Positions 50,331 through 59,400 of a stretch of DNA of 64,000 nucleotides are shown piece by piece; the first letter of the stretch is position 1, and each line of letters opens with the position of its first letter. Made by a program: the position numbers and the translations under genes. The notes beneath the pieces are model-generated. The model saw only the letters and a program-made list of their open reading frames with translations. It searched no databases and was not told the origin of the DNA. Source of the DNA: Atrichornis clamosus (Eukaryota; Chordata; Aves; Passeriformes; Menuridae); NCBI GenBank assembly GCA_013400975.1, contig WBMZ01005367.1:62001-126000 (forward strand). The letters are read 5' to 3'.

Positions 50331-50786
50331 TGCCACTGACACATCTTCAGCCCGGCCTGCCGAACAGCCGGGCACTTTTACTTTCGCTTCCATACGTCTC
50401 GGAGATAATGTTTTGCTGCCAGACTTGCAGGAATGCGCTTTCCACCGGAAAATAGAGGCCTATAGACAAGCCACTAAATATAAAAAGACTCCTTCGCTAC
50501 CACCCCGATCCCCGCTCGCAGCTCTCCCGTACCCGGACCCCTTCCCGGGTGGGACCAGCAGCAAGGGACAAGCAGCACCCCGCCTTCTCCCTGCCTCTCT
50601 TTCTCCGTGCCCTCAGGCACCGCCATCCCAGGTTTCCCTGTTCCGAGCCCCACGACCCCTACGACTCCGGGACCCCTCTCCCCGTGCCCTCGCCAGGACC
50701 CTGCGCCCTCCTCCCGCCTTCCCTGGGCCCCGTTCCCCACACAGGCCCCAGCACCACCCTCCCGTCCCGTCCGGTGCCCACGGTAC

Positions 50787-50960
50787 CTGTGCCCGGTGCC
50801 GACATGGGCCCGCCCGGCGCCGCCGCCGCCGCCTCCTCCTCCTCCGCCCCTCCGAGGCCCCCGAGCGCTTCTCCCCTCACGGCTGCCGGGCCGGCCGCCG
50901 CGCTGCCTGATCCACACCGCCGGCCCGATCGAGCTCGCCGCGCCCGCCCTGCCACGGCCG
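50787..50960 (-). other. UPF2: UPF2 exon 1, non-coding 5' UTR (5' edge approximate)
   Basis: A donor ...GGGCACAG|GTACCG lies at 50781-50787 on the minus strand inside the CpG-rich block, and joins well to the exon 2 acceptor at 45971. The start site cannot be seen; 50960 is only a guess inside the CpG island. The exon contains one ATG (50805-50803), which opens a 10-codon upstream ORF that continues in exon 2. That the exon is non-coding for UPF2 is inferred from the stop in that frame before the main ATG. Confidence 0.6.
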
Positions 50961-51283
50961 GGTGCGAAGAGAGGAGCGGCCCTGCTTCACGGCGGCAGAG
51001 CCGCGGCTGCGGGCGACGCAGGGCGGCGCGGAGCGACGCTTCCCGAGGGGCGGTGGTCAGGCAGCGCGGAGGGCAGCCCCGCGAGGGGACCTGGAGGGGA
51101 CGGGTTACCGGGAGTGCGGAGGCGGAAGGGGAAGAGGAACGGGAAGGGAACGAGAATGGGACTGAAACGAGAATGGAAATGGAAGGGGAAAAGGGTTCGG
51201 CCCCGCGTCCCTCACAGCGGCGGAGACGGGAAATACAGACTCCTTGGTGGCCCCAGCCCACGAGTCGGCTCGCGGCCCCGCTG

Positions 51284-51301
51284 ACGTCACTGCAGTGACG
51301 T
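51284..51301. promoter_or_regulatory. Perfect 18-bp palindrome with CRE
   Basis: ACGTCACTGCAGTGACGT is exactly its own reverse complement. It overlaps a consensus CRE (TGACGTCA at 51282-51289) and supplies a second half-site (TGACG, 51296-51300). It lies at the intergenic edge of the UPF2 CpG island. Such sites are bound by CREB/ATF bZIP dimers. Confidence 0.8.
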
Positions 51302-51429
51302 GTCTGTGCCCGCGAGGCGTCACCCCATTCGTCATGTTGCGGGTGGGGCCCTCAGATGACATCGTGGTAAAACACTGGGGGCAACAGTGGCTGAACACCA
51401 AGTTACTGCCTAAGCGGTGGCTTTAATGA

Positions 51430-51947
51430 GTATCCATTACTGTGCCCAGTTTTGGGCTCCTCAGTGTGAGAGACACAAGGAGCTACTGGAGAGGGTCCAG
51501 CGGAGGCCACAGAGATCATGAGGGGTCAGAAGCATCTCCCTCATGAGGAGAGACTGCGGGAGCTGGGCCTGCTTAGTCTGGAGAATAGAAGACTGAGAGG
51601 GGATCTCATTAATGCATCTAAATATCTCAAAGGCAGGTGCCAGGAGGATGGTGCCAGACTCTTTCCAGTGGTGCCCAGCAACAGAATGAGGACAAATGGC
51701 CACAAAATAAAATATATGAAATTTCACCTCAAGTGAGAAAAAACTTGCTTATGTTGAGAGTGGCAGAGCCCTGGAACAGCTGTTCAGGGAGGTCTCAGAG
51801 TCTCCCTCTCTGGAGACTTTCCAAACCCACCTGGATGTGTTCCTGTGTAACCTGCTCCAGGTGACCTTGCCTTGGCAGGGCTGTTGGACTGGATGTTCTT
51901 CAGAGGTCCCTTCCAACTTCACCCATTCTGTGATTCTGTGATTCTTT
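51430..51947 (+). mobile_element. CR1 LINE, about 520 bp, plus orientation
   Basis: Begins near CTGTGCCCAGTTTTGGGCTC, then GGAGCTACTGGAGAGGGTCC, AGAGACTGCGGGAGCTGGGC, AGAGGGGATCTCATTAATGC and GTGGCAGAGCCCTGGAACAG, ending in CATTCTGTGATTCTGTGATT. It is 5' truncated, with its truncated end next to the UPF2 CpG island. It is the inverted counterpart of the copy at 55510-56012. Confidence 0.95.
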
Positions 51948-54897
51948 CATTGGATGTTTTTTCTAGTCTAAATCTGGTCTCTCTGTCCTTTTGCCCAGTC
52001 ACTGTTCCCACCTGCAGATCCAGAGATGTTTTCCAGTGGTGAATTTAGTGGCACAAAACTTGCCGATTTATTGGAAACACTCCCTGCCTGCACGTCTGGG
52101 CACGGCATTGCCTCTTGGGCAACTCTAAAGCTGCCTATGTTGGAGAAAGCTGGCACAGCCCAGAGCTGCAGAGTGAGGATCTGGTGTTTATTTTACACTT
52201 AGGAGCCAGGTTCTGACAGAAGCTTTTTCTTTGGGCTGGGAAAGCATTTACACCCCTGTAGGCTTAGAACAAGCCCTCAGCAATATTGGTCTGTGACAGC
52301 AGGTGCAGGCCTGGATGTGCATAATGAGATTATTCAGCTGTTAAAGCCACTTTTTATTCAGAGGCAAGAGTCAGCCCCAGTAGAAGACTGTTTACTGATG
52401 CAGAGTTTTAGGTGTGCTCTGCCAACTGGTACAGGACTAGACAGGTTTGGGTTTTTTTTCCAGGGAAGAGCTCTCCTCCCTGTTTTTTAATTGCAGTGCT
52501 CATTTTGCAGACATGTCTAAAAATCTCTTTCTGGACAAGTTTGAAAGGACGAAGTCGTATTTGTCTTTGACACATCATTCACGTGTCCCTACTCACAAAG
52601 ATCTCATTTGCTTGCCAAAATATCTTGAGTTACCAAGTTGATTAAACTGACCCACTGGAGTGGAGATCCATGGGCTAAACACAGTAAAAAAGGGAGGGAA
52701 AGTTCATGTTAGTGTTGGCACTTTATTTTCCAAAGGCACCAATTCTTTGGCCTGTCAGTGAGTGCCTTTGCATTACTCTCTTTAGGGGGGTTGGGTTATA
52801 TTTGGCTTAAGTATCAGGGGCACTGGCATTACATCAAGAGATGTTGGCTTATCTTCTTTTGAAGCATAATGTTGCCCTTTCTAACATGAATAAAAAGCAC
52901 AATCACTACAGTTTTGAGAGGAAAACAAAAGCTCCTTCTGTGTTTATACCACACTCCCACATCTACGACTATGTTGGAACTGTCTCCTGTGAAGGCCATG
53001 CAAGCAAATCTTGTTCTAACTTTGTCTGGTAGCTCAGAAAGCTTTTCCTTCTGAAGAACCTGTTTCATTTGTGCACATACTAATCAAGCTTTTCTACTGA
53101 TTTACCAAAGCCAAAACCAGGCAGACCTCATTTCCTGACTCTGGCATAAAGCATGTATTTTTTTTAATTCCTCAAGGTCTTCTTCACAACTTTTTCAATA
53201 TGTTTCCTCAATTGCTGGCACCAAACTTGCACACAGTATTCAAATTGTGCCAAATACTGGCCTAATGCAGAAACTGTAGGTGTACTCACTATTTCCTTGT
53301 AGCCAAATCCAGAAAATTATCTTCTTTGCTGAATGAGCGGGTATTCACATAACTATTTTAGACCCATCTGGCTTTTTCTCATGATTTTTGGAGATTATTT
53401 ATAGTCACTGTTTCTGGAAAGGAGCTACATTTCAGTGTGAATACTTTTTTCAATGTGTACAAACTTTCCTCTCCTCCTGATAAAATAAATCATGTTTGCT
53501 CATCTCCATCTTGACACTCAGATTCGAGGTAACCTCTCTTCACCACATACCTCCAGCTGAAAATCTTCATCAGGACTCAAGTTGTGGGCAGTTTTTTTGG
53601 GTTGATATAACTACTGAAGTGGCAAGGGGTGTCATCCCTTTAGAAATACTCCCAGCTGCTGCTGATTTTCTATCCTGCCAGGTAGTCAGACACATCCTAT
53701 TTAGTAGATAGCCCTTATTTTGAAGCATTTCTGGGTTTTTTACATCCTGTAGTACTGAATCAACCTCGCACAGGAGTCTTCTCTAGGACAGGCTTTGTGC
53801 CAGAAGAGCCAGGCCAGGAGAGTCACTTTGCATACACCCTCAGCAGTGGTGTTTCTGCTGGCACAGGTACCACGTTCTCACACGTAGACATGAACCAAAG
53901 TCAACAAAACCTTTAATTGACCTAGATATAGCAACTGCAATGCTTTTGCCACGTGTAATCATGTCCTACACAAGATGATTATGTTGGCAAATCTGCAAAG
54001 TACTTTAAATCTTTATTAACTAGATTTTGGTTCACAGAAAAACCCCAAGTTGACTTGATGACATATATATTTCATAAACTTCTGCTTGGACTTTATTAAA
54101 CCTTTATTAAGTGAACTTACATATACAAATATTCAGTTAGTTTTCTGAGATCCACATTGTGTGACTGAACCATCTCACTGGAAAAACTGGAAAATTTTTA
54201 ATGTTCAAACCTATTCCTATTAGTGCTAATTGAGAAATATTCAACTAACTGCCTACCTGATTCAGAGTAAATCCACATTGGTATCTGCTATTTGACTGGT
54301 ATTTGCTTAAGAACTGTGGAAAAGTATTTCATCATCATGCGATCTGCCTGCAACATTTGTCTTTTTCCCCAAGTACAGAATGGAAATGTTTAACTATATC
54401 AACCTTTTCTGCCTCTCAACTGTCAACATCACAAAATACTGTAATCTTGCAGCATTATTTTCAAGGTCTCCTTGTTCTAATTGCAAAAAATTAATATTCA
54501 AAGCCACATTTCTACCACACTTTACTCTATTGGCCATATGTCCACTGTCCTTCTGTAGCTGTATTCTTCTGCCTTCTTTGCAGCATTAAAGGTCATTCAC
54601 TTTTATTTTTCTCCCAAATTGCCCTTAATAGATACACATAAAACCAACCATACAGGCTTCAAGGAACGCAAGTGGCTCCTCTGCAAGAACTGTGAACATC
54701 ATAAAATCCCAGACCAACTGGGATGTCAGAACTGATTCAGTTCCAAAATCCAATTCCACCTGTTCCAAAGGCAAATGCCATGGTCTGATTTGAACAAAAG
54801 TACTCTTTGATTTCCTCGTTGTGAAGGCAGCATGAGCACAACTAAGCCTATGGACAGGGAACTTGCCAGCACCCCAGGCCTGCATTCACACAAAGTT
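51948..54897. other. Intergenic region between UPF2 and DHTKD1
   Basis: About 3 kb. No gene is supported. A short stretch near 53200-53290 faintly resembles antisense CR1 (ACTTGCACACAGTATTCAAA). The rest is unremarkable unique-looking sequence; the short open frames appear random. Confidence 0.75.
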
Positions 54898-55480
54898 TAC
54901 AGAATCACAGAAAGGTGGAGGCTGGAAGAGACCTTAAAGATCATCTGGTTCCAACCCCCCTGCCATGGGCAAGGAACCTTCCACTAGATCAGGCTGCTTA
55001 GAGCTCCATCCAGCCTGGCCGTGAACACACTTCCAGGGATGGGGCATCCCGAGGGCAACTTCCCTAGGCAACCTGTTCCAGTACCTCACCATGCTCACAG
55101 CAAACAACTTCCTTCTAATAATCTAATCTAAACCTACATTGTCTTAGTTTGAAGCCATTCCCCTTGTCCTGTCACTACCTGCTCTTGTAAAAAGTCCTTC
55201 TCCATCTTTCTTGTTGGCTCCCTCCAGGAAGGCCGCAAGTAAGTCACCGCAAAGCCTTCTCTTCTCCAGGTTGAACAATCCCAATTCTTTCAGCCCTTAC
55301 TCATAGGAGAAGAGTCCCATCCCTCTAATAATTTTGGTGTCCTCCTCTGGATTCATTCTGAAAGGTCCATGTTCCCTCCTATGTTGAGGACCCCAGAGCT
55401 GGACACAGCACTGCAGGTGGGGTCTCACCAGACTGGAATAGAAGGGCAGAACCCTCCCTCTCCCCTTGACCTGCTGGCTA
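54898..55480 (-). mobile_element. CR1 LINE, about 580 bp, minus orientation
   Basis: Inverted tail CAGAATCACAGAAAGGTGGA, then CTGGAAGAGACCTTAAAGAT, CCACTAGATCAGGCTGCTTA, CATCCAGCCTGGCCGTGAAC, AACTTCCTTCTAATAATCTA, AAGCCATTCCCCTTGTCCTG and ACCCCAGAGCTGGACACAGC. It belongs to a different subfamily from its neighbour at 55510, being closer to the copy at 25265. Confidence 0.93.
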
Positions 55481-55509
55481 CAGTTCACAGTATCAGAGTG
55501 GCTGGGGTT

Positions 55510-56012
55510 CACAGAATCACAGAATGAAGTGACCTCTAGACATCATTCAGTCCAACCCCCTGCCAAGGTGACAAAGGAACACATCCAGGTGGGTTTGGAA
55601 GGTCTCCAGAGAGGGAGACTCCACAGCATCCTGTCCCAGTGCTCTGCACCCTCAACATAAAGTTCCTCCTCCTGTTGAGGTGGAACTTGTGTTTTAGTTT
55701 ATGGCTACTGCTCCTCATCCTGATGCTGGGCACCACTGAGAAGAGTCTGGCACCATCCTCTTGGCACCCACCTTTGAGATATTTATATGCATTAATGAGA
55801 TCCCCTCTCAGTCTTCTCCAGACTGAACAGGCCCAGCTCCCGCAGTCTCTCCTCATGAGAGAGATGCTCCCGACCCCTCATGATCTCTGTGGCCTCTGCT
55901 GGACCCGCTCCAGTAGCTCCTTGTCTCTCTTGCACCGAGGAGCCCAGAACTGGGCACAGCAGTCCAGAAGTGCCTCACTCGCAGCCCAGGACAGCATTTG
56001 CCTTCTCGGTCC
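55510..56012 (-). mobile_element. CR1 LINE abutting the DHTKD1 promoter
   Basis: Inverted tail CACAGAATCACAGAATGAAG; then CATCCAGGTGGGTTTGGAAG, GGGAGACTCCACAGCATCCT, AGATCCCCTCTCAGTCTTCT, CTCCCGCAGTCTCTCCTCAT and GGAGCCCAGAACTGGGCACA. A last piece, CAGCCCAGGACAGCATTTGC, also fits CR1 after a small gap, so the element reaches about 100 bp from the DHTKD1 start codon. It aligns over nearly its full length with the inverted copy at 51430-51947. Confidence 0.93.
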
Positions 56013-56460
56013 GTTCGGTGCTGCAGGAGCCCCTGAGCGGCCCGGCTGCGGGCGCCGCCCCCGGGGTTCGGGGCGGGACGGGGGCGGTGGCGGCGGGGGC
56101 AGCGCGGCCATGGCCATGGCGGCCCTGGCGGGGGCTCGGGCCGTGCGCTGCGCGCTGTGCCGGGGCGGCCCGAGGCGCTGGTACCGCACTGAGCGCGGTG
56201 TCTACGGCTACAAGCCGCGGAAGGCGGCGGGCGGGCGAGCGGAGGAGCAACGCGGCTCCGGGAGAGCAGGTCGGGCAACCCCCGGGACTCGCTGGGCGGG
56301 GGGGAGCGCCGCGGGCGCTGCCCCGCACTGGGGACCGGGCGGTCCGAGGTGTTCCGTGCGTTGTTCCCGGCGGGGCAGAGCGCGGCTCAGACCCTCTCCG
56401 AGAGCCCTTGGCTGTGGCTTCTGGTAGCCTGTGGTGCCTGGCCCCGCTCCCCGGGCTGAA
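55990..56460 (+). promoter_or_regulatory. CpG island / DHTKD1 promoter and first exon
   Basis: A CpG-dense block covers the region just upstream of, and including, DHTKD1 exon 1, with GC-box-like strings such as GGGGCGGGAC and GGGGGCGGTGG immediately upstream of the ATG. No TATA box was seen. Its upstream edge is a CR1. Confidence 0.75.
56110..56269 (+). CDS. DHTKD1: DHTKD1 exon 1 (start, transit peptide)
   Basis: Start ATG at 56110 in GCGGCCATGG, an excellent context; a second in-frame ATG follows at 56116. Encodes [38 protein letters not shown] and a GC-rich, poorly conserved spacer ([15 protein letters not shown]). Donor CAG|GTCGGG is weak at +3 to +5 but is the only one that keeps phase 1 to exon 2. 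Confidence 0.9.
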
Positions 56461-59400
56461 GCGGCTGTGAGAGCGCCGGCTGCTGAACTTTCCTCAGCGA
56501 AGGGCTCTCGCGGAGCTCTGCTGCTCGCAAAAGTACCTCTGCCACGCCCCTGTTAATTTCCTTTTATATCATGGTGCTTGAATTAGCCAAACTGGGGGTG
56601 GTGAGACACTGTAGCAGGTTGCCCAAGGAGGCTGTGGATTCCCCATCCCTGGCAGTGTTCAAAGCCAGGTTGGATAAGGCTTAGAGCAGCCTGGTCTAGT
56701 GGGAGGTGTCCCTCCTCATGGCAAAGGTTGGGACTGGATGGTCTTTAAGGTCCCTCCAACCCCTTAAAATTCTATGATTCCATGATTAAATACAGGTATC
56801 TCTCTCTTGTAGCAATAACTGTGTTGCTTTTATCTCAGTTTCATAGTGCAGAAATGGGATTTCAAGGAGAAAACTCCAGGGTAGGAGTGTGGTCCTTGCA
56901 TTACCTTTACTCAGGAGACTCTGGCAGGCATTAAACCCTTTGCCCAGAAGCAGGATTGAAAGCACGTTTGTAGCTCCTGGACACCGAGGCCCATCACAAA
57001 GTAGCCTCCTTGTTAATGATTAACATATTTTTATGTAACATATTAAAAATTGCTTTTGAATGGCCTGGCTGCTGAGAGCCTTGTGGGAGATGTTAGCATT
57101 ATGTTCTGTGTTTATGTCCCTGTGTTGTAGAACCCAGTAGAGAAAAGGGCCTGTTATGAATGGGCCAACTGTGTGAATGTAATGGCTGGAGCAGAGTGTC
57201 AGCAATAGAAATACAAATGTCAGAGAAATAACTTTGTGAAATGATCTCAGAATTGCATTGTTTTGGAAAAAGAAAGCCTTCAGACCTGAATACTAGCTTT
57301 GTCTTTACCAGGATGAAAACCCCCTCCACATTAGGAATGCATTATAAAGTGGTTCCTATCATTAATTTGTAGCAGATTCTGCTTGCAGCGTGTTTTATTG
57401 TTTGCAGTTTATTGGCCTGGCCTGTGGCGTGTGCTCAGTGACAGTAACGTGTGTGTGACCTTCCAGCTGGTCAAGTTTTGCCTCTGTCAATAATTTTTAC
57501 CACATTTGGCTCAGCACATGCTCTTGGCACCTGCAGAAACAGACTTCTTTTTTTGAAGTCATGAGACCTGAATTATTGTTAAGACCCAATCCTCCTGTCA
57601 TTCCAGCAAGGAACAGGGAAGCATAAGTGATAGAATTGAGTTGGCTTAGGAAATAAGACTTTGTACACTCGTAATGTGCTGTTCTTGAGTTGGACGTACC
57701 TGTTGTAAAGAGATTCAAAGCATATTGAAGTAGCTCTGCATATGTTTTACAGGAGCCTAGCACAGGAGAGAGCCATGGGGAAAATCTAGTGTACTTGCTT
57801 GAAAATTGACTGGGGAGCAGATCTAGCAGTTTGCTGATGGGAGCTGTTGTGGGATAATAAGGTAGAAACAACTGCATATAAAAACTCTGCTTCCAGCCAG
57901 AACCTTGATGGCTGCCACTGGACAAAACATCCCTGTGTTGGTGCTGTAAGTGGATTTAATGTGAACATATGTGTTATACTCTTCTGCTTTTTGTTTTTAG
58001 TTGACCATGCTCTTGCTCGTTTAATAACTGCATATGCTGAACATGGCCACAAAGCAGCCAAAATTAACCCACTGTTCACTGGCCGAGCTGTTATGAACAT
58101 GGTACCTGAAATCCAAGAGCTGGCTGAAGTTCTTCAGGGGCCTCTCATTACTACAGGTAAATCCACAGCTTTATCACAGCAAATCTGTGCATGGGTGATT
58201 TATTGAGAGACTGTGGCCTCCGTGGAAGAGTCAGATATTGAGTGGTGGCTCAATCAGTAATGAACTTTTGGATGAAAAATTGTCAACCTCAGCCTACTTA
58301 TGTCTGTTGCAGAAATCATAGTGCAGTGAGAGGCTGCCTTCTAGCATCTTTGGAAACCACGAAAATTTGTACTTGTTCTTACAGCTACTGAAGTTACACA
58401 TTAATTTCTTGCATTACTGTAACATTCTATGATTTACCGTAATACTTAACACTGTAGTGAAAGTGTCAAAGTACGGGGGCAGAAGTCAAGAATTGTCTTT
58501 TCTTGGCTGTCTTTGAGTCTTGCTGTGGCCTTGAACAAAGGAGGAGTGTCTCTCTCAATGCTTTATTTTCTCCAAAGCAGGACTTAGTGCTTCGGTCTCC
58601 TCCCCCAACGTGACTGATAACATTTATTTCCCACCAGGACTTATAAACATGGGGAAAGAAGAGGCTTCTGTAGAGGATGTGATGGCTTACCTTGACCGTA
58701 TATACTGCGGGCATATTTCCATAGAAACCAGCCAGCTTCCAACTTTAGAGGAGAGAGAATGGTTTGCTAAGAGGTTTGAAGAGCTAAAGCAAGAAGCATT
58801 TACAACTGAAGAGAAAAAGCACTTGTGCAAGCTGATGCTGGAGTCCCAGGTACCTTGTTCCCTCTTACAGGATTTGTAATAGTCATGGAGTCTGTCATGG
58901 ATCCTTTACTATTCCTGACATGATTCGTGCAGAAAAAGAACAGTCATTGTCCTGAAAGGCTTTGATAGTGTGCAAGAGAAAGAAGTACAAGGTTTTGCCT
59001 GAAGCAGAGCAATACACAAATGCAGGAATCTCACTGGAGTTTGCTGCTGAATTTACTTACCAGCCATTATTGAAATAATGATGCTATAAACCCAAGAATA
59101 ATCAGTCTTCAAAAGTGAGATACTCTTAGACTAATGATCTGAGAGCTCATATTAAACGTTACTGATGGGAACACAAGGTTGAGCAGAGCTCTATGAAATC
59201 TTGTACTCTGGTTTAGCTGTTCTGTGTTTTCCTCTCACCCTCATGCTGATCTGTTTTACTGTCTTTAAAGTGTGGTGTCTCTCAAGGTTTTGGGAGAACA
59301 AAGCAGAGTTGGACTAAGGTGTTATGATACAGCACTGGCAAATATGCTGTTTTTCAGCAAGGAGCCTTTGTTCAGTGCATTTTGTAAGGAAGTGAAATAT

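Larger units (their letters stand above)
45971..50786 (-). other. UPF2: UPF2 intron 1
   Basis: 4.8 kb between the non-coding exon 1 and the start-codon exon. It carries two CR1 fragments near its 3' end, a small CpG-rich patch (48725-48960) and a further CR1 3' end (50090-50330) just inside the intron beside the promoter. The rest is AT-rich with nothing recognised. Confidence 0.75.
50500..51340. promoter_or_regulatory. CpG island / UPF2 promoter
   Basis: This block is strongly GC- and CpG-rich, against an AT-rich background. It holds UPF2 exon 1 and, upstream of it on the minus strand, a consensus CRE (TGACGTCA, 51282-51289) within an 18-bp palindrome. Further CGTCA half-sites lie at 51318-51322 and 51330-51334. 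No TATA box was recognised. The several overlapping open frames here (for example 50176-50910 and 50549-51298, plus strand) are explained by the low stop-codon density of CpG islands and are not called as genes. Confidence 0.75.

Noticed and set aside
50176..51298. Several open frames of 200-250 codons on both strands
   Set aside because: They lie in a CpG island, where stops are rare, overlap one another on both strands, are Pro/Arg/Ala/Gly-rich and partly cross a CR1; no homology seen.
55639..56470. Plus-strand frames of 262 and 196 codons upstream of DHTKD1
   Set aside because: They begin inside a CR1 element and read into the DHTKD1 first exon; only the part from 56110 matches DHTKD1.
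57497..58100. Minus-strand frames of 142 and 104 codons opposite DHTKD1 intron 1 and exon 2
   Set aside because: They are antisense to a well supported exon and have no recognisable features.
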